Shown: positions 9,304 through 20,318 of the stretch, one piece after another
How positions within the stretch are numbered: position 1 is the stretch's first letter
How the letters are laid out: the number at the start of each line of letters is the position of its first letter
DNA from: Glycine soja
Taxonomy: Eukaryota; Streptophyta; Magnoliopsida; Fabales; Fabaceae
Length of the DNA stretch: 64,000 nucleotides
Assembly: GCF_004193775.1 (NCBI RefSeq)
Contig: NC_041021.1
Location: forward strand, 22,784,632 to 22,848,631
Direction of reading: 5' to 3'
Made by a program: the position numbers and the translations under genes
Notes under the pieces: generated by a model
Database searches by the model: none
Told to the model about the DNA's origin: nothing
Seen by the model: the letters and a program-made list of their open reading frames with translations, nothing else

Positions 9304-11421
9304 CTAGATTTTAAACTCCTGGCACATTTCCCCCATCATCTTGTTATTCAGGTTGGTGCCGTTGTCCGTGATAATCTTCCTTGACAAACCATATCGGCAG
9401 ATGATCTCTTTCTTAATGAACCTGACTACCACACCCCTTGTGACGTTGGTATAGGAAGCTGCCTCGACCCACTTGGTAAAATAATCTATCGCTACGAGGA
9501 TGAAGCGATGACCATTCGAGGCCTTGGGCTCAATGGCCCCGATGACATCTATTCCCCACATGGAGAAAGGCCAAGGGGCGGACATGACATTCAAAGGAAG
9601 TGGTGGGGCATTGACATTATCTGCGAATGCTTGACATTTGTGGCATTTCCTTACATGGACACAACAATCACTTTCCATGGTAAGCCAGTAATAACCTGCT
9701 CTTAGGATCTTCCTGGCCATAGCATGCCCGTTGGCGTGCGTTCCAAATGAGCCCTCATGGACTTCCTCGATCATGTGATTTGCCTCTCTGGCATCCACAC
9801 ACCGCAGGAGTGTCATGTCGTGATTTCTCTTATACAGTATGCTTCCGCTCATGAAGAAATCGGCTGCCAACCTTCTCAATGTCCTCTTATCATTGTCGGC
9901 AATCTCTGGCGGGTATTCTTTGCTTACGACATATCGCTTGATGTCGAAATACCAAGGCTTTCCGTCTCGTTCCTCTTCTACTTGGCAACAATGCGCGGGT
10001 TTGCCACGACACCAAAATTCAATGTAGGGTAGATCCCCGTGTGGCGTTAGCTGGAACATAGACGCCAAAGTGGCAAGTGCATCTGCCATTTGATTTTCCT
10101 CGCGGGGAACATGATGGAAGGAGATCTCATCGAAGGTTTTAGCCAATTCCTTGATATAGGCTTTGTAGGGTATCAGCTTGGGATCTCTAGTTTCCCATTC
10201 CCCTCTCAGCTGATGGATTACCAATGCCGAGTCGCCGTACACCTTGAGTAGTTTGACATTGGAGTCAATCGCTGCCTGGACGGCTAGGGCACATGCTTCA
10301 TATTCGGCCATGTTGTTGGTGCAGTCGAATCCTAGCCTGGCTGTGAAGGGTACACATTGATTGTCCGGAGAGACCAATACTGCCCCAATGCCATGGCCTA
10401 GAATGTTTGACGCTCCGTCAAACCATACGGTCCATTTGTCCCGATCTTCGTCCAATTTTTCCTCAAACAAGCCCATGATGTCCTCATCCGGGAATTCAGG
10501 ATGCATGGGCTGATAGTCGTTAAGAGGTTGTTGAGCCAAATAATCTGCTAAGGCGCTTCCTTTTATCGCCTTTTGGGTGACGTAGACTATATCAAACTCG
10601 GATAGCAGGACTTGCCACCGGGCGATTCGTCCCGTGAGTGCTGGCTTTTCAAAGATATACTTAACCGGGTCCATCTTGGATATCAACCAGGTAGTATGGC
10701 TCAGCATGTACTGCCTTAGGCGATGGGATGCCCATACTAAAGCACAACACGTTCTTTCGAGCAAGGAGTAATTCATCTCACAGGTCGTGAACTTCTTACT
10801 TAGGTAGTAAACAACGCGCTCTTTCTTCCCGGATTCGTCATGTTGCCCCAGCATACACCCCATTGACTCGTCCAAGATTGTCATGTACAAAATGAGAGGC
10901 CTTCCAGGTACTGGTGGCATAAGCACGGGAGGATTTATAAGGCACTTCTTGATCCTTCCAAAAGCTTCTTGGCAATCCTCATTCCAGCGATCAGTTTGGT
11001 TTTTGCGTAAGAGCTTGAACAACGGCTCACAAATGGCGGTGAGCTGCGATATGAATCTGGCAATATAATTCAAGCGTCCCAGGAAGCCCCGGACTTGTCT
11101 CTCAGTTCGGGGTTCTGGCATCTCAAGGATAGCCTTCACCTTTTCGAGGTCTACCTCTATCCCTTTCTGGCTTACAATGAAACCAAGTAATTTCCCTGAT
11201 TTAACCCCAAAGGTACACTTGGCGGGCTTCAACCTTAATTGATATTTCTTAAGCCTTTCGAACAACTTCCGCAGGTTGACAAGGTGTTCTTCCTCGGATT
11301 TAGATTTAGCAATTATGTCGTCCACGTAGACCTCGATTTCTTGATGCATCATATCATGGAACAAAGCTACCATGGCCCATTGATAAGTTGCCCCGGCATT
11401 CTTGAGTCCAAAGGACATCAC
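9304..11421 (-). pseudogene. pol: pol: RT C-terminal half, two RNase H domains, integrase N-terminal half
   Basis: An open minus-strand stretch of 705 codons. Residues 1-150 are the rest of RT, with catalytic YVDD at about residues 32-35. Residues 175-300 are the first RNase H (YYLSKKF, NYSLLERTCCALVWA). Residues 330-465 are a second, archaeal-type RNase H with its acidic residues in place (WFDGASN, NMAEYEA, VYGDSALV, MADALATLAS); this dual RNase H marks the Tat/Ogre group. From about residue 555 comes integrase: zinc-binding H and C residues (CHKCQ), then catalytic aspartates in WGIDVIGAI and IITDNGTN. It is bounded by a TAG upstream (near 11440) and a TAG downstream (near 9302); both are one transition away from the codons usual at those places. 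Confidence 0.93.
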
Positions 11422-11439
11422 CTTGTAACAGAACGTCCC

Positions 11440-14400
11440 CTATAGGGTGACGAAAGTAGTCTTTTCCATATCCTCGGGCGCCATCTTTATCTGATTGTAA
11501 CCGGAGAAACCGTCCATGAAGGAAAATAAAGCGAAATTGGCCGTGTTATCTACGAGGATATCGATGTGTGGTAAAGGAAAATTGTCCTTGGGACTGGCCC
11601 GATTCAGATCCCGATAATCCACACACATTCGTACTTTCCCATCTTTCTTAGGGACTGGTACAATGTTGGCAACCCATTCTGGATACCAAGCGACGGCCAG
11701 AAACCCAGCGTCAAATTTCTTTTTCACTTCTTCTTTTATCTTCAAGGATGTTTCGGGCTTCATCCTTCTCAGTTTCTGCTTTACCGGGGAACACTCGGGA
11801 CTTAGAGGTAATCGGTGTTGTACAATGTCAGAACTCAAACCGGGCATATCTTGGTATGACCAAGCAAAGATGTCTTGGTAGTTTTTTAGCAGGATTAGTA
11901 ATTCTTCACGGATAGGTGCGGTAATACCTGTGCCTATCTTCACTTCCCTTTTTCCACTGCCAATTCCTAAGTCTACTAGTTCTGTTTCCTCTTGATGAGG
12001 CCCCATTTCTTGGTCCTCATGGGCGACCATCCTTTCTAATTCTGGGGGAAGTCCCACATCCTCGTTCCCTTCATCTTCCGTTTGATTCGTTTCTTGCTCG
12101 AAGTTGATAAGTGGGTCCCAGGTATTAGTACCTTCGGGGGACTCATCATCGGATATTATGCTCGTTGCGTAAATGCCTTGGCGTTCCTCCACTCGCCAAT
12201 TTCCCAGCTGGAAATCAGGAGGGCATGGTCGTACCAAATCCAATGTACTTGGAACATCATCTTCGCATATCGTGACCACTTGACCTTTGTCTCCCAGACC
12301 CACGCTTATAAAGCTTCTACTTATGTGGCAGGGCGGGCTTCCTTCACTTTCTTGTCTCCAACGCGAGCTTTGACCACCGCTCTTCCTTCCCGCGATGCTT
12401 CTCTTCATATCCGCCTGAGTGGGCTTATAGCCTAAACCATACTTCCCACGATTTCCTTTGGCATTTATCAGGCTAGTTATGCAGCCGTTGTCTTTGCCTA
12501 AACCCATTCCGGGTTCGTAACCGTTCCCCAACATAACTCGGGCCATCATTACTGCTGCATCGGACAGGCAAGGCTGCCCAGAGAAGGAGTCCACGGAGGA
12601 AATGTTGACCACCTCAAAAGACTGGAAAGCAGTTTCTAACGATTCTTCTGCGGCTTCTACATAAGGCATAGAGGATGGGCAGCTCACCAAGATGTCTTCC
12701 TCGCCTGACACGATGACCAAACGCCCCTCCACTACGAATTTCAACTTTTGGTGGAGTGTAGAGGGCACAACTCCCACTGAGTGGATCCACGGGCGCCCCA
12801 ACAGACAGCTGTAGGGGGGGTTAATATCCATTATTTGGAAGGTGACTTGACAGGTGTGAGGGCCTATTTGTACTGGGAGATCGATCTCTCCACTAACCTC
12901 TCGGCGAGTGCCGTCGAAGGCACGAACCACCATTGAACTCGGCTTTAAGTGGGAAGCATTAAATGGTAATTTTTCCAAAGTGCTCTTAGGCATCACGTTT
13001 AAACTGGAGCCATTATCGATGAGCACTTTGGCTACGACATGGTCCATACACTTGACTGATACGTGCAAAGCCTTATTATGCCCTCTCCCCTCGGCGGGGA
13101 TTTCTTCTTCGGCGAAGGCAAGATAGTTGTTGGCAGTGATATTGTTGACCAGCCCTCCAAAACCTTCTACCGAGATATCTTGGGCCACATGGGCCTCGTT
13201 CAGAACTTTTACTAGCAGAGCCCGATGAGGCTCGGAGCTCATAAGTAACTCCAACAGCAAGACCCTGGCCGGAGTTTTGTTGAGCTGTTCGATAACCTTG
13301 AATTCGCTCTGTTGAATTATACGGAGGAACTCGCTGGCTTCCTCTAGCGACACCTCCTTTTTACCATCCTTCTTTTCCGAAAGGCCTTTTGCCGGAATAT
13401 CTTTATTCGAAGCGTGGGGTGCTTCGCCATCTTGTTCCTCCACCACTTTTCCTTTTCCTTTGACGTCCGCGGGTTGGACTGATAGGTCCGGAGGCGCGAA
13501 CACACGGCCACTACGGGTCACACCACTCAGTCCCGTGATATTTGTTACTTTAGCTGACAACGAGTTGACGTCGGTGGCTTCTTCTTCCTTCTCCCTCGGA
13601 GGTGTATATCTCCATGGTACTGCGTGGCTACTTTGGTATGGGAAAGGAACAGGTTTGGCTGCTAAGGGGTGTTCGGGCTTTTGCGAAGCTGTGCTTTTAG
13701 TGAAGTATATCACCAAGGGTTTGGGCTTCGCAACACTGCTCCCAACCGTGGACTGCATGCATATATGCTGCTCTTCTTTTCCTTCACTGCCGACTTCCAG
13801 TCGACCTTGATCTATCATCCGCTGTAACAATTCCTCTACTCCCAAACACGTCTCCATGTCATGCAGCTCGCCGAAATGCAGCAAACAGGAATCCTCCTTA
13901 CACCCACTATGGGGAATCACACCTCCCTTTTGTAGGGCCTCAAAGATAAACCTCCTAGGGGTTGCCACATCCCTTAAAGGTTTAGACTCGCGCGGTCTAT
14001 CAGACTCAATGGCGTTAATTGCTCCCCCTCCATGATTGGCGAGCGGGTTGGTTCGCACATTGGGCCGATCCTCTTGGAAGGTCAGCCATCCAGCATCCAT
14101 CAAATGTTGGACCTTGTATTTAAGGGCCAAGCATTTTTCAACGGAATATCCCAGGACACCCCCATGGTACTTGCAAGTTGCATTAGGGTCATACCACTTT
14201 GGGAAAGGGGGTTGGAGGACCCTTCCGGGAGTTACCACGGCCAAATGATTGGCGATGAGGGATGGCAAGAGGTCTTCGTACGTCATTGGGAGTGGGGTGA
14301 ATTCTTGAAATGGCCTCGGAGGGAAGTTCCTTGTCGTGTTGGAATTACCGGCCGGGCGAGTCGTGTTCGGAGTTGGAACTTGGGGAGCTTCCCTCTGGGT

Positions 14401-14946
14401 GGGTGCCTTAGGCTGCACAGGTGCAGAACTAGAGGCGTTCCCGGTATGAGCCGAGAAGCTCGGGTGATGTTGCGCGTACTGATGGGTACCATGAGGTGTT
14501 TGCTGGGGTTTGACCCACGCGGGTGTTGAAGAGATGGCATGGGCATCTCCTTCCTTCCTTTTTGCCCCTGTTGCCCCGATTCTTTTGGCATTCGCACTCG
14601 TGGAGGAAACGTAATCAAACTTTCCTCTTTTCAATCCTACCTCGATTCTTTCCCCGGCGAATACTAGGTCCGCAAAGCTGGACGGCATATAACCTACTAG
14701 CTTCTCATAGTAGAACACTGGCAGAGTGTCTACCATCATGGTGATCATCTCTCTCTCAACCATGGGAGGAGCTACTTGTGCCGCCAAATCTCTCCACCGC
14801 TGCGCGTATTCTTTAAAGGTTTCACCCTCTTTCTTGAACATATTCTGCAGTTGAGTGCGGTCGGGAGCCATATCGGAATTGTACTGATATTGCCTTAGGA
14901 AGGCAGTAATCAGATCTTTCCAAGTACGGATACGGGAAGCTTCCAA
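11440..14946 (-). pseudogene. gag-pro-RT polyprotein, middle part, element I
   Basis: A minus-strand open frame of 1,168 codons. Residues 1-95 are the conserved Ty3-type gag core (TWKDLITAFLRQYQYNSDMA, EGETFKEYAQRWRDLA). Residues 255-290 hold an Ogre-type C/H motif (CKYHGGVLGYSVEKC). Aspartic protease lies at about residues 620-740, with a DNGS active site near residue 644 and LLGRPWIH. A G-patch-like segment at about 807-845 (GYEPGMGLGKDNG) follows. RT begins near residue 1050 (VKQKLRRMKPE, VRMCVDYRDLNRASPKDNFP, FSFMDGFSGYNQI). The frame ends at a TAG near 11440, inside RT. The gag join to the upstream part is broken by a short deletion at 14946-14950. Complete members would make one gag-pol precursor that assembles cytoplasmic particles. 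Confidence 0.92.
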
Positions 14947-14947
14947 A

Positions 14948-15880
14948 TTAGTGTATTAATAGCTTCTCATCCTTAGAGTGTGCGCCCATCTTGCGGCAGT
15001 ACATCTTGAGATGGTTTTTGGGACAAGTCGTCCCTTTATACTTGTCGAAGTCTGGCACTTTGAACTTCGGGGGGATAACAACATCGGGTACTAAGCAAAG
15101 ATCCGTCATGTCTGTGAATGTATAGTCCCCAAATCCTTCCACGGCCCTCAATCTTTCCTCAAGGAGATCGAGCTTCCTCCTTTCTTCAGTTGCCGGGGAC
15201 GGTCCTTCCGTGGACAAAACTATTGGTTGTGTTGCGATGTTGGGCTGAGGCAACGTGCTGGGTGCCAGCTCTTCAGGGATCGGCGGATAGAACTCGACAT
15301 CCCTTCGAGCATAGTCTTGAGGGTCTTTGTGGACATCTTCGGGTTGTTGAGGAGGCTCTCTTTCAAGGACGGGAGAAGCAATATGGCCCGCATCGTCTTG
15401 CAAGACGGGTGGTGAGTAGTTGGGTGGCAATCCATAAGGGTAAGCCGCTCGGTTGTATCCCAGGTGAGGGCTGCCATCGTGTCCCAGTGTGTCCCTTCCC
15501 CGTCCTACTATGTTTGAGGGAGGATGGTGCGCAGTTGCCAAGAGAGTCGGGTCTGCTTCGGCAGCCGAACTGACAGCGGCAGCGGTGGCCGCGTTCTTCT
15601 CCATGAGCTGCCTCATGCCTAACATGGCCTCCATCATGGAGGCCATTTGTTCTTTCAGAGCCGACATGTCGGCTTTCATCTGTTCCTGTGTCTCCTCTTG
15701 ATCACCCATCGTTCTAGATTTGGATCTGGTGCGATAGGGATGCCTTGTGGCGCGTTTAGTTATGGTGTTTTTCCCTAAAAAACCAAACGTGAGGAGTGGG
15801 TAAAGAAAGAAAGAATGCATGCTAGAGATAAAATGCAGGAGTGATTTTTGATTCGCACAAGCTTTTTGGAGTAGAAACAT
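14948..15880 (-). pseudogene. gag N-terminal part, element I
   Basis: Minus-strand open frame. The likely start is ATG 15709 (MGDQEETQEQMKADMSAL), because the 56 codons before it are hydrophobic and unlike gag. A methionine-rich coiled coil follows (about 25 residues), then a Pro-rich region (YPYGLPPNYSPPV) and the conserved ERLRAVEG, TDLCLVPDVVIPPKFKVPDF, YKGTTCPKNHLKMYCRKM and SKDEKLLIH. It stops at a TAA at 14948-14950. Relatives continue here into the gag core, and a few codons appear deleted at the junction with the next open frame. Confidence 0.85.
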
Positions 15881-15950
15881 GGGACCAACTCATTTTATTT
15901 CAAAAAAAAGGGTTGTATCTAGCCAAGGTCTGAGAGACCATACAAGTTTC

Positions 15951-17815
15951 CTAGCGATTTCTAATTATGTGGGCCATTAAGTCTATCATATGCTGACAAT
16001 AGCTGAGAAGCCCATGAATCTCTTTGGGGGCGGAGTAGGTGTCCGCCATCGCCTTGGCCTTGGCTAACAAGCGCGGAAGTTCTTGACTCCCGTTCAAGGT
16101 AAGAGCAAACCGATCCATCCACATGGTTGCCTCTTGGTGTAAAGAGTCGATCACCCTTCCTCTAGCCTCCTTTTCCGCGTATACTTGGGCATACTCATCC
16201 GCGATCCTATGCTCGTGGGCCGTGGCTAGACCTAACTCTTCTTGGTACTTGGCGATGATAGCTAGCATGTTGGTCTCCGTCTCGCATAAACGCTGAGACA
16301 AGTTTCTTTTGGACCTTGAACAGGAAACTAACTCCTCTTTCAAAACCATGCTATGTGCTCGCGACTGGTCCCTCTCTTCCCTTCGCAGCTTGAGTTCATT
16401 GTTGCTACCCCACAGAGCTCCGCGAAATTTGTTACGGCCATACTCTTCCTTGCGAGCCCTCTTGGTCTCTTGTTCAAGGGCTCTTGCGGTAGTTGTATTC
16501 TCTTCCCGTAACCCGGCACACTCCTTCCGGATGTGTGTAGCGGCCAACTTGAACTTCTCTTTGGCAAGTTTCGCCTTTCCTAACTCGCTTTTGAGAGCTT
16601 GGACTTCTTCGTCCTCTTCCGGTGCTTCAAAACTCTCTTCGCTGACGACTTTTAACTTGGCGAGCCAATCTAAACCTCGTATATGAACTTTCAGCCATTC
16701 ATGGTACCCACCAATGATGCATTACGAATGCCCCTAAGTTCTTGATCTTTCCTTAACGGGGTTTCCCATGCCTTATGGATTCTTTGTATAGCCTTGGAAT
16801 TTTGTGCGCCGAAATCCCTCACAAGGAAAGGAGACATGCCTTCTTCCGTCGGTGCTCCCCTCATGGGGTACCCTAGTTGTCTTATAGCGAGCGCGGGATT
16901 GTAGTTAATACAACCCCTCGTTCCTATCAGCGGAATGTTTGGGTATCCTCCACATGAGAAAAGGACTCCTTCTTTTCCTTCCTTCCATCGGGGGAACCAA
17001 TTGATTGTTCTACCTTCTATCCCGGCCAAAAGCCGGTCCCAATCTATTCTCCTCTTTTCAGTACACGAGCGATGGCTCAGGAGTGGACATGGATGCCTTG
17101 TGTCTTGCTGGAACAAGTGCGAAACCAACCAAACATAGAGGGCGGGCAAGCAACAGACGATCCGTGCGCTACTCTTTTCGCACCTTCGGTCAAATGTGTC
17201 AAATAAATCTGCCAGAATAGCTACCACCGGACTTTCCTTGCTATGGTGGTATGCAAGGAAAGCGTCGATTGCTGCTAGGTCCACCAAACCATCCACGTTT
17301 GGAAAGAGGACGACCCCAAAAATTAACAAAGCTAACACATCCATAAACGGGACCCAATCTCCTTGATTGGCCATACCCCTCGCCTTGTCTTCTAGGTACC
17401 TCCGTGGTAGGCCCGCTATGCCGTTTCGAGTCTGTTTTATGCGGTCCAAACCTCTTGCTGAATCCTTGACCACAGTTGCAATTCTACTCAAAGAGGGGAG
17501 ACACCCGGAGGAAAGATATGGTTTTCTTCCCCCGAGAGGACATCCTAGAATTTCCTCAAATTCTTCAATGGTTGGTACTAATTGGAAGTCTCCGAACATG
17601 AAGCATCTCAAAGGCTGGTCGTAGTATTGGGTGAGTGATGCGATGGCTTCTATGGATACCTCTGCTATGGTCAACTCTAAGATCTTTCCGTAAATCTTGC
17701 GGAAAGCTTGCATTTGGAGAGGTTCCATCAACCGCCCTAATTCCTTGATGCTGGTGGTATCTAGGCTTTTAACCTTGACTTGGTAAAACCTCTTGCCGGT
17801 TTGATTTGTTCCCAT
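15951..17815 (-). pseudogene. Ogre ORF1: DUF7745 domain plus coiled coil
   Basis: ORF1 upstream of gag, a hallmark of Ogre elements. It starts at ATG 17815 (MGTNQTGKRFYQVKVKSL). Residues 1-310 match what I know as DUF7745 (TQYYDQPLRCFMFGDFQL, EILGCPLGGRKPYL, WVPFMDVLALLIFGVVLFPN, LVDLAAIDAFLAYHHSKESP, RCEKSSARIVCCLPALYVWL). The following about 230 residues form a long charged coiled coil ending HMIDLMAHIIRNR. A 1-nt frame change near 16705 separates the two parts: the first frame ends in a TGA at 16691-16693, while GGYHEWLKVHIRGLDWLA continues in the neighbouring frame. The biochemical role is unknown. Element II carries a second, more decayed copy. Confidence 0.85.
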
Positions 17816-18649
17816 GCTTACTAAAGTGAGACAAAAAGCTGGTGCAAATCAAAACTCCGATATCTCATGGGTGGGATGGATGAATGCATGAAGGAATGCA
17901 TATGACACAGATGCAATCTAGGAATGCGGGGGCCCGAGGAGTTGTCTCCTTCTTAGATACAATGTCTAGGGGTAGCAAAGTGCCCCAACGTATGTATTTA
18001 AAATGGTGACCCGGACCCTCCATTGATTTGTCTATAGAGAGGATCCAGACAGAACCCCGGTGCGATGCATATGCAAAAGGCGCAACAGCATGACAATATT
18101 CACTGAACATAAGCAAAAGGGTATATGATATTTATGCATGGCAGTGTGAAAAATGGCACGCAGCGTGTTTGCTTCGTGCCCCTATTTAAGGGACCTATAC
18201 GGGAGAGAACTAACTAGGCTTTTAGCAATAATCCCCAAGGTAGTCATATCTCTCTTGATGGTTTCTAGAGGTATCATCCCCTTCGAAGAACATATTGTAG
18301 CAGTAGGGACTACTAGCAACAATAAGTTTTCAAAGAGAAAAGCTCTAGATGAGGGTTCACTGTAATCAAGCAAGTCGGAGACCTAGCATGATCACGAATT
18401 CACCTCCACTCCTTATGTTCCCACGAACCCGGGTATAGGGCCCCTTTTTCAACTCACCGTGTGTGCAAATAGTGTTAGTGTTTGTGTGCATCAAATGAAT
18501 AAATATTTACCTCATGCATACATCTTAAAACGCACTAAAAGCAATAAAGAGTTTATATACACAAGAACATAATGAAGGGAAACCAACAAAGGAGTAAGTC
18601 ATGGTAAAGCATTTGCACAAGATTAAATGGCCTAACTCTCTAAAAATTG
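17816..18649 (-). other. 5' leader of element I between PBS and ORF1
   Basis: No ORF is supported. The region is closely similar to element II 21740-22590 and more distantly to element III 24402-25204. Shared blocks include CTTCGTGCCCCTATTTAAGG, CATCCCCTTCGAAGAACAT and GATGAGGGTTCACTGTAATC. Confidence 0.7.
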
Positions 18650-18667
18650 TCCCCAGTGGAGTCGCCA
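18650..18667 (-). promoter_or_regulatory. Primer binding site, element I
   Basis: The minus strand reads TGGCGACTCCACTGGGGA, starting 2 bases inside the 5' LTR edge. It begins with TGG, as a tRNA 3'-end complement must, and matches the site used by Ogre-type elements (tRNA-Arg, from knowledge of the group). Cognate sites lie at 22591-22607 and 25205-25222. Confidence 0.85.
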
Positions 18668-18669
18668 AC

Positions 18670-20318
18670 TTCGCAACCTACCCTTCGACGGGAGGACGAC
18701 GCGTGACTCGCGGGATGCGTGTTCCACGAAAGGAATATGCGCGGAGTCGCCACCAACGTTTATTTGAGGAAAACGTCGGAAAAACCGGAAAAGACGCGAT
18801 CTACGAACTTTTTAAGTGAAAGGCTCGGGAGTTGTATTTACGCATGGGGAAGGTATTAGCACCCCACACGTCCGTCACAAGGGACGGCAGCCTTTAATCG
18901 AATGTGCAAACATGACTTTGATTTTTAGTTCCCTTTTATGTCCTTATATCCTTTATACCCTTTTTATATTTTTTCCTTTTTTGTGGTCGACAAGGGTGTT
19001 TCCCTTTGCTCCTACATATTCCTCAATTTGCGATGAGGAAATCAGACCTACGTAGTTCTTTCTTATCAAGTGATTCTTTTTTACTTAAAAGGGGATCATT
19101 TTAAGGCGTTGGACCTTGAAAATGATCCATTTTACTTAGTAAGAAATTGAAATGACAAACTTCAAGAACCTATTTTTGTGGACGAGCTTGACTAGGCGAG
19201 TTGATTTTAGCCTTAGTTTCACTTTAGTTATTGAGTCAATTCGATTAAGAATGAGAAATCCCAAAGAGAAAACGTCTGTTTGATTTTCCGCTTTATTTTA
19301 CTAAATATGTTGTTTTTTATTATATTATTTTTTACCTCTTTTTTTGATTTCCAACGTGGTTACGGCACGACCGAACGGTCGAAATTCATTTTAACCGAAG
19401 TTAACGGATAATACAATTCAAACGTTCGGTGGAAATTTATTTTATTTTTAGGTTAAGCGAGAAATGACTTAAATAAAATGGCTTAAGCACGTCAAAAGGG
19501 GGTATAAAAAGTAAATGAAACAAGAATAAAAATACACGAAACACAGTGTGGACCACCACGGGTACATAGAATGAATCGAAAAGCTTGGTTCGAGGTACTT
19601 ACCCGTTGAAGATCGAAGAACGATGAAGAACGAATGAAGAACGTCGAAGAACGGTTGAAACCTTTGCGAAATTCTTCACGGAAAACGTTACGGAAACGTT
19701 TCGGAAGCGCCTCGGCATAGATTTTCTTCACGGAAACAATTTTTCCAAGCAAATTCGAAAGAGAGAGAAGTGCCTAAGGGGCTGAACCCTTTTCTTCTTC
19801 ACTTCCTCCCCTATTTATAGCAAAATAGGGGAGATGCTTGCCGCCCAGCTCGCCCAGGCGAGCAGGGTTGCTTCCTCCAGAAGCAACAGCCTTCTGGAGG
19901 ATTATTCTGGAGGGCCCAAGTGGGCCTGGGTGCTATTTGCACCCCCATTTTTACTAAGTACACCCCCCTCTGCTTTTTTTTTGTGATTCTTTTTTTCGTA
20001 AAGTTACGGAAACTTATGAATTTCGTAACGATACTTGTTTTCTTTCCGTAATGTTACGGAACCTTGTGGATTACATAATCATCCCCTTTTTGACTTACGG
20101 AATGTTACGGAACCTCACTAACTGCGCAACGATGCTTCCATTTGATTTCCGGTGTGTCACGGAACCTTACGGATTGTGCATCAATATTTTCTTTTGTTTT
20201 TCGGCACGTCCCGGAATTTCACAAATTGCCTAATGATGGGTGCCAAGCACCTCACAAGGACCAAAGAAAAGTCGCATGTCATCAAGCAAAGGTCCCCGGA
20301 CGAAATTAGGGTATGACA
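18670..20318 (-). repeat. Element I 5' LTR (1,649 bp)
   Basis: Full-length LTR. One base is missing at the PBS-side end (TTCGC where other copies have TGTCGC). Minus-strand order: a palindrome GCTCGCCCAGGCGAGC at 19848-19863, a TATA box (CTATAAATAG, 19811-19820), a donor-like GGTAAGT near 19597-19602, the two-stem module at 18986-19058, and a conserved U5 block (GGGGAAGGTATTAGCACCCC, 18844-18863). Transcription should start about 30 bases downstream of the TATA box, near 19785. Confidence 0.9.
19811..19863 (-). promoter_or_regulatory. TATA box with upstream palindrome in the 5' LTR
   Basis: CTATAAATAG (19811-19820, minus) lies about 28 bases downstream of GCTCGCCCAGGCGAGC (19848-19863). Matching pairs occur in the LTRs of element II (23898-23949), III (26191-26286, with two palindromes) and IV (57531-57582). 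This is the likely promoter of the genomic RNA. Confidence 0.7.

Larger units (their letters stand above)
1062..20318 (-). mobile_element. Ogre/Tat-lineage LTR retrotransposon, element I (complete ends)
   Basis: A 19.3-kb Ty3-type element transcribed on the minus strand. Both LTRs end in TG...CA form, and CTACC is duplicated at 1057-1061 and 20319-20323. Minus-strand order: 5' LTR 18670-20318, PBS 18650-18667, ORF1 15951-17815, gag from 15880, protease, G-patch, RT, RNase H, second (archaeal-type) RNase H, integrase ending near 8715, accessory ORF3 5393-6643, hairpin array 2551-3320, PPT, 3' LTR 1062-2240. ORF1 upstream of gag, the second RNase H, the arginine-type PBS and the great length are hallmarks of the Ogre group. 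The LTRs differ at about 20 sites by eye over roughly 1,180 shared bases, so insertion is recent. Coding regions nevertheless carry several stops and indels, so the copy is probably not autonomous. Confidence 0.93.

Noticed and set aside
9508..15573. Plus-strand open frames of 60-165 codons opposite gag-pol
   Set aside because: They mirror the GC-richer coding strand of gag-pol, contain no recognisable domain and have no supporting promoter context.
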